Below the pieces are notes generated by a model. It saw only the letters and a program-made list of their open reading frames with translations, did not search any database and had not been told where the DNA came from. A program made the translations under genes and the position numbers. Shown here one piece after another: positions 9,986-20,700 of a DNA stretch of 64,000 nucleotides (position 1 is the stretch's first letter; each line of letters starts with the position of its first letter). Source of the stretch: Litsea cubeba (lineage: Eukaryota; Streptophyta; Magnoliopsida; Laurales; Lauraceae); contig CM022946.1 in the NCBI GenBank assembly GCA_012931725.1, forward strand, positions 56,132,164-56,196,163, read 5' to 3'.

Positions 9986-12230
9986 TTTTTTTTATCAAAA
10001 GAATTTGCATTGCAGCAGTACCATAAAATAAATATGCAGTACACTGTACATGCACCAATAAAACTTTGCACTATATATATACAAAGTGATCATAACTATT
10101 AATTAACATAAGTGTAAAAGGCTCAATTTCACACCATATCAATGATGATATTGACACAATCTCATGGCTCATTCAAAACAGCCTATAACATCTTGATCTA
10201 TGATTTATTTATCAACTGAGGTTAATGTTATTCAGAATGTCAAACAGCCTAGATGAAATTTGAGGCCCTAGAATTAATCTAGAGCATTATATGAAAGAAA
10301 CATAATGTATGAGTGTTAAGAGTGACATGTTGACCCTCCAATCGCAGTGGAGTTTACCACATCGATTTTCCATATCAGATTACATAGAGAATTTTAAGAA
10401 TATGTTTTTCCCAATCAAAATTGAGTGATCATCCTTGCGATAGATCCTCTGAATATATAATATCTTATCATCTAATTATAGCATATATAGTAAGGTCTCC
10501 CCTTAATTGGGTGACTACAAATATATGCACAATTATTTACTCAACACAAATCTATATATCAATATACAGTAAACTCTACTATGATTGGAGGGTAAACATG
10601 TCACTCTAACAATGAGGACATCAAATGGAATGAACAAATTAAATGAAATCATATATCACTATTTTTTTTTTGGGTGTGTGTGTGGGATATTACTGAAATT
10701 TTATTGTAAAAGTTGCTCACCACAGAATAAAAGAGATGGAGAAACAATGCCACAAGTACAAACTGAAATGTTGAATATGACCAAACATAATCCTTTGCTT
10801 GCTGCACAAAAATGAGAAAATGTTTGAATAAAACAGGAGAGTCCTAAGAATTATTGCAGTTTCTCTGAAGGATCAGTTGTACCTGGGAAAATTGCAAAGA
10901 TTGATGACAAAAGGCCCAGGCTGAAAGAAAGTGGTGCTGCAATATTAATTGCTTGAGAATTCAGGTCATCGACCTACAAAACATATTTTACATGGAAGGA
11001 AATAACAATTGCAACACCTCGCACTTCCATTGATGACAAAATTCTACATGAAAAATAAAAGAAATAAATTGTCAAGTTTAAACAACATTGAATCAACTCT
11101 CGAAATGAGTCTCTCTCTGAATATTTGTACTATCGATAGAGATGATAAGAAAACTGAAATGCTTGCCAATGGCTGTATTTGGCCCCAAATCTGACTTGTG
11201 AGGATTACTTATGGAATGACACCCCTCATAACCATTAGTTTGTTATGAGATGATATGATTGAGATAGAAAGTATGGACTTTGAACATCAAAGCATAAACA
11301 CTAACACAACAGCATTAGTTAATTTTTTTTTTTTGTTACAAAGAGATGTCTTGAGAAGGTTAAAAGCTTGTAAAGCACAGGATGCTATCAGGTCTACATT
11401 GATGACTATTAATTTTGCATGCAACTAATCTGATCAAATAGCATAAACAGGATAAGGGAAAAAAATGCAAATGTGCCCAGGAAGAACTACTTATAAAAAA
11501 TCCATGACAAGAGAACAGCTTCTTTCACAATATCAGAAAGTGAGAGGGAAAAAAGGCACTATTATCTGATCATTTAAACAGCCAAAATGGGAGCAGTCAA
11601 AAACAACTAAGTACCCATCCAAGGTTGCAAAAATTTACTTCCCAACACCAAACCTTTATTAAGAAAAACCAAAGGGTGCATTTGGACGGAAACCAAATTC
11701 CATGCATTTTAGGCAGTATGGAAAAGAGGAACCAATTTGATATCGTTTTCCATTTTAGTACTCAAATCAAGTGGTAAACCAAACTCCATGCATTTTAGGA
11801 ATTATTAAGACCAAAAAGAATATGGCAGTGGGAGGGTTCAAATGAAAGCTCGGATCATGAACAGATGAACTCTCCCTTAGCTACTAAAAGATCAAATGAC
11901 GTTGAAACGCTGTCGATTAAACAAGTCAATGCAAACAGAAAAGGTTATAGCAAACCTGTTTTACTATGCTTGATCGCCGATCATATAGCTGAGTGCTTGG
12001 GGGGGTGACAAGTTGCTTCAAAAGTGTGGTGAAAGTTGGATAATCTGTGGCACCTGATTAGAATCAAATAAATGTCTATAAGAATCATATGACAGTCATA
12101 TTAGAAAAAAAAAGTAGTTATACAAGACAACCACCTTAAAGATTAAATCAGAAAGGATCTAAGATGTAAGTTTTTTTTTAATTGATATACATATACCAAT
12201 TGTTTTCAAAATATTCTGATATACATATAC
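9986..12230. other. CACTA-2 interior, left of Gypsy-1
   Basis: Mostly AT-rich DNA with no long ORF. A 23-bp-scale duplication (CCAAATTCCATGCATTTTAGG and CCAAACTCCATGCATTTTAGG) lies at about 11692 and 11779. One exon-like segment is listed separately (10883-10973). CCAAC at 12231-12235 is the target duplication of Gypsy-1. Confidence 0.5.
10883..10973 (-). pseudogene. possible captured exon, product not recognised
   Basis: On the minus strand a TTTTGTAG acceptor precedes the segment and CCAG/GTACAA follows it. In between is an open, hydrophobic reading (VDDLNSQAINIAAPLSF, then a second hydrophobic run ending in AIFP). Plausible splice sites at both edges and a protein-like composition suggest an exon of a host membrane or organelle protein picked up by CACTA-2. 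I could not name the family. It lies on the same strand as the BAP31-like fragment but may have another origin. Confidence 0.35.
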
Positions 12231-12235
12231 CCAAC

Positions 12236-13123
12236 TGTAGGTGCAGAAAAAATATGACCCACAATAATCGAGGTGCCTTAGAGGACTTATCCAAATGAAG
12301 AAGATGATCCGCTGCCTGAAAGCCTGAAAGGGAAGAGCAAATGGTCAGAGGACCCTGGCCTGAGCGGCGCAAGGCTCTCCGATGCCTAAGTCAGTAAGTG
12401 AACTGGAACAAAGGAAGGAGAGGAAGAAGAGAGGCAGAGTAACGACTCTCAGGTTTGGATTGTGCGTACCTTGCATGTGAAAGGGGGTTCTATTTATAGA
12501 GAACTTGGACGATATCTTGGATGATATTTTGGTGTGGGTCCCATGACTTGATAGGGAAGTCATCATCAGCCCACAAAGTAATAAATGCGGTCCATTCCAG
12601 TCCCACTTTGCATTTAATGCCAGTCGGATCAGCCCACATCGCATTAAATGCGCGTCATGTTGGGCCAGATCGTGTTGGACGCCTTTGGCGGTAGGGGTAC
12701 CATCGGATCCACCCTCGGGCCTTGCCCTGATTTGGCTTCAGCCGCTGGATGCCGCCCTGTCAGTGATCTGGCGAAGATTGTGGATGGCTAGATGTCGCAT
12801 CTGTCTCACTGGCTCGCGCCCCTATTCCTCCACGTGTCCGATGACCTGGGGGGCGAAGGGCGCGAATGGAGATTCTTTCTTGCTTCGGCTTTCGTCCTGG
12901 CTCCTTTGGCCGAGGTCGAGCTTTCAGCCGAGGTGGGCACCTGGGTAGCCGAGCTCGGCACTAGCGGCCAGGATCTGCCTGACTTCGGCTGAGGCTTCTG
13001 CCCTGGTAGCCGAGGTGAGTCTGGTGCCACGTGGACGGCACGCGGATGGCACGTGAGAATGCTTTGTCCCAGTTGATGGCTGTGATTAGCATAATCCTGG
13101 AGCTTTGAAAATCTCCCCATATA
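12236..13123 (-). repeat. Gypsy-1 3' LTR (888 bp)
   Basis: TGTAGGTGCAG on the plus strand is the LTR 3' end. The LTR 5' end has decayed from TGTGTGGGG to TATATGGGG (two C-to-T type changes seen at 13119-13123). On the minus strand TCTATAAATAGA (12490-12501) is its TATA box. Confidence 0.9.
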
Positions 13124-13140
13124 ATTGCCCCCTAGCTTTT
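13124..13140 (-). promoter_or_regulatory. Gypsy-1 polypurine tract
   Basis: On the minus strand AAAAGCTAGGGGGCAAT abuts the 3' LTR. Gypsy-2 has the same AGCTAGGGGGCAAT in the same place (55478-55491). Confidence 0.7.
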
Positions 13141-13392
13141 GACCTCTTAAGCGTCCTAGCCTTTAGTGGTCAGAAGCTAGAGAACCTGTCTGGAGATGCA
13201 GCGATCATTGCTTGATGTCGCTTCAACTTTCCTGAGGCAATAAATGCTTCGTCCTGTCCGTCCTGGGAAGCGAACCGACGGCTACACGTGTAGCTTCTTC
13301 ACTAATTGCGCTATCTCATTGATGGAACAGGCACGGATTGCAAAATCCGTCTCTTCGAATTCGAAAGTGGCGCCCAAAGAGGGTTTTCTTTC

Positions 13393-13400
13393 TATAAATA
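13393..13400 (+). promoter_or_regulatory. TATA box of the antisense coiled-coil gene in Gypsy-1
   Basis: TATAAATA on the strand opposite gag-pol, followed by a CT-rich leader that looks like a plant 5' UTR. A likely UTR intron (GTAAGTAAC near 13535, acceptor TTCTTTTAG at 13608-13616) ends just before the ATG at 13619. Confidence 0.5.
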
Positions 13401-13618
13401 GGGTCGTCTTCTTTCTTTCTTCTTTCTAATTTTCTTTGCCCTCGCCTTCGATTTCTGCTATGCTCTTCGAGATTTCTATGGCGAGGACAACCGTAGGACG
13501 CGCCCAGATCTGTTCTTGACTTGCCATCCTGTTTCTGTAAGTAACTTCGTGCCCCTGTCTGATTTTTTAGGGTTTTTCCACCCTTAGGGTTTCTTTCTGC
13601 TATCTTCTTCTTTTAGAC

Positions 13619-16049
13619 ATGGGCACCCCTAGGTTTTGGTTAGATACAGACGAGGGCATAGCTAGGTTTAGGGCTACTTACAACATCCCGGAGGGAGTTC
13701 GCCTTAGGCCGGCGGATCCCATCGACCACGCCACGCACGGCTGGTCCTGCGGCTGGATGCTGTTCCCTCTGATCTCCGTGATTGAGGGCGGGGTCAGATT
13801 TCCTCTGCACCCCCTGCTCAGGGCTTGCCTTAGTGTCTGGTCGATTACCCCGTGCCAGCTGATGCCCAATGGCTTCAAAGTCATTATGGGCACGGCAAAA
13901 CTGAACGAGATCTTGGGGACCAACCTGGGTGTCCATGACATCGAGGACGTCTATGACATCTGCAAGGCTGGGGGAGATAATTATTATCTCCGGGTGAAGC
14001 AGCGCCGAATAGGCTTCGTCCTGGCCTTGGAGGATTCTAGTAAGAACGCCGAGGAAGACCTCTTCTACGTGTCAGGGGACTGGAAATTCGGCGCTGGTGA
14101 GGACAGGAGACTGATGGTCCCTCGCCACCTCGGGGCCGTCCTAAGTAAATACTGCTTCTTTTCTCTGTTTATTTTGCTCGACCTTTATGTTGCTGAGCTG
14201 ATACCCTTTGTTGTTTGCGGTGCAGAACTGCACGCGAGGCGACGCCGCGCTGTGAGCAAAGGCTGGAGGAAGAACGTCGACGACCACAAGAAGGTCGAGA
14301 GGTATAAAGGGCACAAGACCAGATCGGCCTGGAAGCTGCTGGGGTATACGCCGAGGTACCGTGGCCACTACAGGAGAATTGGGGCAGCTCCGGAGGACGA
14401 GCCGCAGCTTGATCATCCTCCTGTCACCTTGGCCATGCCTGCCGGGGTCCCTTTGATCGACCCTGCTGCGAGCCGAGCTGCGTCTGGCACTGAGGCATCC
14501 ACTTCTTCTAGCTCGGGGTCGCCGAACCTAAGGGAGATAGTAGAGGCCTATTCGTCCGACCAGGAGGAAGGGATGGAGGGAGGCTCGAGAGTGCCTGGTA
14601 CCAAGGATCTGGCGGCCAAGTTCAGGCAAAGATCCTCTTCTTCTGCGACACCTTCGTCTGCCGGCACCCCCGCGGGTTCGGGCTCGGGGGGTGCTGCTGT
14701 CACTTCTGCTCCTGCCACCGCTCCGAGCAAGGGAGCGCGGAGACGCTCGCCGGATCGCCCGAGGGAGGGGTCCCAGCCCAGGAAGAGGTCCAAGGCGGGC
14801 GAGAAGGACTCAGGGGCTGAACAACCTCCGAAGGGTAAGACACCTGCGCGAGCTCCTGGGGGTAAGGCTCCGCCTGAGAAGAGTGCACCGGCTAGCAAGG
14901 TGACTGGCGGGGCGGCCCGCGATCTCACCGTTTCAGTAGGGCAAGGGTCCGGATCGGCTTCCGGACCTCGAACTGCCTCAGCGGCATGGCGGCCCAAGTT
15001 GGAGACGCAACCCGGGAAGCCTCTAAACGTCGAGGACTGGTTGATGGGGAACACCGACGTCATTAGAACCCTCGCAAAAGCTTGCGCCTTGCCGCGGGAC
15101 ATGGAAGTGCATGCGAGGTATGACAATGAAAGCCTGATGGTCTTAGCGATTCAGGCTAATCTTTTGGTAAGTATCTTCAACGTCTTTCTTCAAGTGCTTT
15201 AGTTCGGCTGCTTTTATCTGACTTATTTTTTTCCCTTTGCAGAACGTGCAGAGACTCCTAGCAGTGATGGAAAGGAGTGATAAGAACGTTGCGAAGGTCA
15301 CCCAGCTGGAGTCTGAGAGGGACAGACTGAAGAAGGAGCTGGAAAAGCTGAAGAAGGGTAGCGCAGAAGCGACCGCTCAACCGGACGTGGCTCTGGTCAG
15401 CGTCACTGAACTCACGTCGAAGACTCATCAACTAAAAGGTGATATCTGGACGAATACCAAGAGGATCGCCTAGCTGGAGTCGGAGCTGGCCAGAGCAAGG
15501 TCTGAATCGGCGGCTGAGGCGACGAGGCTGCGCGGCGAAGTGCTGGCCGGGCACGCCGAGATCGAGAAGCTGAAGACAGGGAGTGCCGAGCTGAAGAAGG
15601 AGAATGCTGGTCTCAAGGCTTCTCTGCTATCTGAGGCACAATCCTCTTTCCAGAAGAGGGTGGACCAGGCCACTGAGGAGTATGAGAAGCAGGTGGAGGA
15701 GATCACCTCCATTCTGTTCGAGGAAGGGTGCTTGGCCGCACTGAGGCGTGCGGGGGTTCCCGAAGACCGTCCGGTCTATCGGAACTTGCCGAAGTACTCG
15801 GACCCAGTCCCTGAACCGAGCTCTGCTCCTTTGGGCGAGAGTGCCCTAGTCGAAACCCCTGCAGCTGATCCTGCCTCGGATGTCGCTCCAACTGCTCCGC
15901 CTGCCAGCGATGCCCCGGTCACGCCTCAAGGCGACGCTCCTTCTGCCCCTGCTGCTAGTGACGTGCCAGACAAGGCTGCGACCGTAGCCGAGACCACCAG
16001 TTCATCAGAGACGGTGATCATACTGGTGGAGTCACCGAAGCCGCAGTAG
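13619..16049 (+). pseudogene. antisense three-exon gene of Gypsy-1 (plant gypsy-associated domain plus coiled coil), one nonsense codon
   Basis: Runs opposite to gag-pol. Predicted exons 13619-14144, 14226-15166 and 15243-16049, with GT/AG borders (CTAA/GTAAAT, GTGCAG/AA, TTTG/GTAAGT, TTGCAG/AA). Spliced frame 758 codons, with TAG at 15471-15473 (codon 566) where CAG is likely original. Exon 1 holds the most conserved part (VIEGGVRFPLHPLLR, then LNEILGTNLGV and EDVYDIC). It resembles the domain catalogued as 'putative gypsy type transposon' in plants (from memory, not searched). Exon 2 is low-complexity Pro/Ser/Ala/Lys. Exon 3 is a long charged coiled coil, then a Pro/Ala tail. Gypsy-2 has the same gene with a 526-bp exon 1 of equal length. 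Function unknown; a DNA- or particle-associated structural role would be guesswork. Confidence 0.75.
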
Positions 16050-16390
16050 TTGTGTTTTTCTTGTTTCTGCTCTTTGTAACTTTTCTTTTCTGTCTTTTGC
16101 GTGTAACGCTCAGCTCTGTAATGTCCTTCACTTTTAATGAAAAACAGGGCTCTTTTACTTTTGCATTTTTTCTCTTTCCCTTTTCTTTTTTGAGTTCGGC
16201 TCTTTTGCGCTCGAGTCCGGCTGAATGCCTTTAATGTGACGTGATGTGAGAGCCTTGAGTTGGAGAGAGTACCGAACGATCTTCATAGTTATCTGTGCTG
16301 ATTCTCCGTATTCTGGAGACCATAAATGGCAGTAAGTGTGGTGGTATGGCCAATGAGGAAAACGAGGGGAGGTCTCCCACTCCTTCTTCC

Positions 16391-16398
16391 TATAAATA
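16391..16398 (+). promoter_or_regulatory. TATA box of the second antisense unit in Gypsy-1
   Basis: TATAAATA in TTCCTATAAATAGGAGTGG, 90 bp upstream of the ATG of the 44-codon ORF. Gypsy-2 has TATAAGTA at the matching place (52295-52302, minus). After the ORF both units run to a shared 3' end type: AATGAAGTAATTACAATGAA in Gypsy-1 (about 17060-17079) and a matching stretch in Gypsy-2 (about 51726-51760, minus). Confidence 0.5.
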
Positions 16399-16487
16399 GG
16401 AGTGGCAAGCTCGCCATGGGAGAGAGAAAAAAGAACCATGATACCTTGATAAGAACCTGTCTCTCTTCATTAACCAATCTAGCAACC

Positions 16488-16622
16488 ATGTTTGGTAGAT
16501 CAATAGGAACATTTGATCCGGGGGGAACCCTTGCGCCAAAAGACGGCTTCCTCCGAGGGGGACAGTCTGTTGTAGCCTGCTCGCTCTCTGAAGACGATCC
16601 TCGTGGACTGCGCGCTCTCTGA
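16488..16622 (+). CDS. conserved 44-residue small ORF, antisense to gag-pol, Gypsy-1 copy
   Basis: ATG in the context GCAACCATGTTTGG, TGA at 16620-16622. Gypsy-2 has an ORF of exactly the same length (52244-52110, minus) starting in GGAACCATGTCTGG. By hand alignment 25 of 44 residues are identical, including FDPGG (9-13), AP (16-17), RGG (23-25), C31, LSE (33-35) and PRGLRAL (38-44). Many identical residues use different synonymous codons, and compensating single-base indels near codons 13-16 keep the frame. Similarity falls off soon after the stop. No signal peptide or membrane segment is seen. Function unknown. The frame is open upstream to an ATG at 16416, but that start lies too close to the TATA box to be in the transcript. 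Coding is likely but unproven. Confidence 0.5.
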   Translation: MFGRSIGTFDPGGTLAPKDGFLRGGQSVVACSLSEDDPRGLRAL

Positions 16623-17344
16623 ACGCGGGTCCACGGCCAGCCCTCTCCGACGCGGCTGCATTGGAATCTTTGCAGTCGTGGGTTGGTGGCGCCCCATGCG
16701 TTTGGCGGTCTTGTTTTCATCCCAAAGGACCATGCGTGGAACCATGCCCCTGAAGCATGCCGCAGATCTTCTTGCGGGACATCAGGACCTCTGAGCGGCG
16801 GGCAGGATCGAGACGCCCTTGGACCGAGGGGGCTCTTTTTTGCAAAGTTTGGTCTAACCGACCATAGGGTATTATAGAGCTCAGTGAGGTCCAAGGTCTT
16901 CAAGCTTGCAATCTGGAGAGCGTTGAAGAGCTCAGGGCACTAGAGACCGGACTGAAGAGTCAACGGAGATCAGAGTCTCCCAGTCTTCATTTCTTTTTCT
17001 GCTTTCAGAGGACAGCGAGCCTCTTTGGTGTATTTTATTTCCTTTTCTGTAACCCTTGAAATGAAGTAATTACAATGAATAAAAAGAACAGTTTTTGTGA
17101 TCATACAATCTGTGTACAATATTTCTGTATTCTTTTTTTTGCTTTTCTTGTACTGTTTTGTGATACTTGTATTTTTGTGCTGCTTTTTTGTACTTCAGTG
17201 CTTGCACTGCTCTATTTCTTTCGAAGACTGTCATTGGCCGAAATAGATCACCATTGGCCGAGGCGAACTGTCTGTTGCCGAGATGAACACAGAGTCTCGA
17301 GGGTCTCAGTTGTGCGAGCCTGAGTTCAGGAATGATCTCAAGGG
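16623..17344 (+). other. 3' part of the second antisense unit and spacer in Gypsy-1
   Basis: Sequence after the small ORF, with T-rich stretches and an AATGAAGTAATTACAATGAA region near 17060 that resembles a plant polyadenylation region. It diverges quickly from the Gypsy-2 counterpart. No further conserved frame was found. Confidence 0.4.
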
Positions 17345-17650
17345 GTGTATGAACCCGGAATTTAGGAAGCGACCGGTTGTATGAATCCGAAGCCTCTTCC
17401 AGGGTTAGGAACCCAAACTTTAGGAAACGACTGAGTGTATGAACTCGAAGCCTTTTCCAGGGTCAAGGACCCAAACTTTAGGAAACGACTGAGTGTATGA
17501 ACTCGAAGCCTTTTCCAGGGTCAAGGACCCAAACTTTAGGAAACGACTGAGTGTATGAACTCGAAGCCTTTTCCAGGGTCAAGGACCCAAACTTTAGGAA
17601 GTGACTGGATGTATGAATCCGAAGTCTCTTCCAGGGTCAAGGACCCAGAG
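17345..17650. repeat. Gypsy-1 tandem array, 58-bp unit, about five copies
   Basis: Unit contains GAAGCCTTTTCCAGGGTCAA and GGACCCAAACTTTAGGAAAC. The middle copies are almost identical and the outer ones diverged. The array lies just 3' of the pol stop in pol orientation. Gypsy-2 has a 75-bp array at the same place with recognisably related sequence. Tandem repeats in this 3' untranslated zone are a known trait of Tat-lineage elements. Confidence 0.85.
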
Positions 17651-17736
17651 CTGCCGAACTCAGATAAGGAGAGATGACACAGATTGACGATAGGGCAAAT
17701 GCTGCTTTTATTGATTCTGAGACTCACGTTACATCT

Positions 17737-20700
17737 TTAGAAATAGAATTTCTTCAAGTGGGACGCATCCCATGGTCTCGGCAACGGCTTGCCTTCTAAG
17801 TCTTCGAGCTTGTAGGATGATTGTCCTGCCAGTGAGACCACCCTGAATGGGCCATGCCAGTTCGGGGCCAGCTTTCCTTCGTTCGGATCTTTGTCAGCTG
17901 GCAGGGTCTTCTTCAGGACTAGCTCTCCTACGGAGAAACTTCTTTCTCTGACTTTTTCATTGTAGCCTCTGGCTAGCGGCTGCTGATAATCAGTCAGTCG
18001 TAGGGCTACTGCTTCTCAACGCTCATCTGCTAGGTCCAGCTCCATTGCCAAGTTTGTCTCGTTTCGGCCCTGGTCGACCAACTCTGTCCTCAGGGTGGGG
18101 AGGCCAATTTCTAAGGGAATGACCGCCTCCATCCCATAAGCCAGAAAGAAAGATGTCGTCGAGGTGGATCGCCTTGGAGTTGTTCTTATGCCCACAGCAC
18201 GCTGGGAAGCTCCTCTACCCTATCTCCCTTTTGCCTTGTCTAACCGCTTCTTCAGGCCGTCTAGGATTATCTTGTTAGAAATTTCGGCATGGCCATTGCT
18301 CTATGGATACGCCGGAGTGGAGTAATGGTTTCTGATGCCATGCTCTTGGCAGAAGTCCTTGAAGGATTTGGAGTCGAACTGAGTCCCATTGTCCGAAATC
18401 AGGGTTCTGGGGATGCCGAACCTTGTTATGATGTTCTTCGATACGAAGTTCTTGGAGTCCCTATCAGTGATGGAGGACAGCGGCTCAGCTTCTATCCACT
18501 TCGTGAAGTAATCCGTAGCAACTATCAGCCACCTCTTGTTCCCTGGAGCTCGGTGGAGAGGCCCCACAATGTCCAGCCCCCATTGAGCGAAGGGCCATGG
18601 ACTAGAGAGGGGACTCAGGTCTTGCGCTGGCTGATGGAGAGAGTGGGAGAACTTCTGGCACTTCTCGCATTTCCTGGCGTATACCTGCGCATCCTTCTGC
18701 ATGTAGGGCCACCAGTAACCTTGACTTATTGCCCTGTAGGTTAGTGATCGACCTTCGATGTGACTGCCAGAGATTCCTTCATGGATCTCATATAGGAAGT
18801 TGTCCACCTTGCTCGGATGGACGCATTGGAGGTAGGGACCCGTGAAGGATTTTCTGTAGAATTTGCCTTTGGGAGATGGCCAGAATCGAGCTGCTTTGAG
18901 TCTGACTCGATGGGCTTCAGTCTTCTCCTCGGGGAGCTGGTCGTCCCTCAAGTAGGAGATGATTGGGTCCATCCAGCTCGGGCCGAGATCAACACAAAGG
19001 ACTTGCCGAGGTGAGTGGAGCTCTAGGCTTGATCTTGATATCGATCCAACCTCGACAGTTCTTTTCTTTCCTGCTTCGACAGAGGAGGCCAGGTTTGCAA
19101 GCGCATCACTGTGCGTGTTGGTATCTCTGGAGATCTGCCTGAACTCGGCTGTCTGGAAATGAGAGAGTAGTTTTTTCGCTAAGTAGGCCGCCATCCTATC
19201 GTCCCTGGCCTGATAGTCTCCAGCGAGCTGGCTAGTTACCAGTTGCGAATCGCTGAAGATTACCAGGTGCTGGGCTCCAAGGATTTGGGCGCTGTTCAAC
19301 CCTGCTATCAGTGCTTCATATTCTGCTTCATTGTTTGTTGCTTTGAAGTTCAAGGTGAAGGCTTGCTCTATGACCAGTCCCTCTGGCGATTGGAGGACTA
19401 TGCCGGTGCCAGCTCGCTTGGAGGTGGATGAACCGTCAACAAAGACCTTCCATGCCGAGGCAGGAGCTTGTTCGACCTTGGTGACTTCAGGCTCATGCCC
19501 TATGCCCCCCAGTTCCGTGCCAGGCTGGGTCGGAGCCGAGCTTGGCGAGACGAACTCTACTATGAAGTCCGCTAGAATTTGGGCTTTGATCGCAGTGCGG
19601 GGACGGTACTGAATGTCATACTGCCCCAGTTCGCCTGCCCATTTCGAGATTCTCCCTAAAAAGTCAGCTTTTTTGAATATAGAACGGAGTGGATGCTCCG
19701 TGATCACCACAATGGTGTGGGATTGGAAATAATGGGAGAGCTTGCGGGAGGCGCTGACGAGTGCCAGTGCGAGCTTCTCCAACAAAAGGTATCTGGTCTC
19801 AGCATCAAGCAGGATCTTGCTTGTATAGTAAATTGGCTTTTGTACTCCTTCATCCTCCTTGATGAGGACGGAGCTCACCGCGTGATCCGAGACCACAAGA
19901 TATAAATACAAAATCTCCCCTTGAGTTGGGGTAGAGAGTAAGGGTGGTGAAGACAAATAAGTTTTGAGTGCTGCCAACGCTTGATCGCACTCAGGGGTCC
20001 ATTGGAATTTTAAATTTTTTCTCAGAAGCTGAAAGAAATGCCTGCACTTATCTGATGATCGGCTGATGAAGCGATTGAGTGCTGCAGCCATGCCTGTGAG
20101 CTTCTGGACCTCCTTTGTAGTAGATGGGCTCTGGATGCCCAAGATTGCAGTAATCTGGTCCGGGTTGCCCTCTATTCCCCTCCGCGTTACCAGGCTTTCG
20201 AGGAATTTGCCAGAAGCTACGCCGAAGGCGCACTTGGAAGCATTTAGCTTAAGCTTGAACGCGCGAAGGATGCTGAAGACTTAGGCCAGATCCGCCAGAT
20301 GGTCGCTGGAGTGCTTGGACTTGACGACCATGTCGTCAATGTAGACTTCCACCGTCTTGCCGAGCTGAGCCTGGAACATCTTTGTCACGAGGCGCTGATA
20401 TGTTGCCCTCGCGTTCTTCAGTCCGAATGGCATTACCTTGTAGCAATAAGTGCCGCGGAGGGTTATAAATGCGGTTTTCTCCTCGTTTGGCTCATACATC
20501 GGAATCTGATGGTAGCCTCTGTAGGCGTCGAGGAAGCTCATTCGGTCATGGCCGGCGGTGGCGCCGATCATCTGATCAATCTTCGGAAGGGGGAAACTAT
20601 CCTTAGGGCAGGCCCTGTTGAGATCTGTGAAGTCCACGCACACCCTCCATTTGCCAGTCTTCTTCTTAACCACCACCCTATTGGCCAGCCAGACCGGGTA

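Noticed and set aside
14548..15126. 192-codon minus-strand ORF
   Set aside because: Shadow of the GC-rich exon 2 of the Gypsy-1 antisense gene.
16416..16487. Upstream in-frame ATG extending the small ORF to 68 codons
   Set aside because: It is only about 18 bp after the TATA box, before the expected transcription start, and the extension differs in length and sequence in Gypsy-2.
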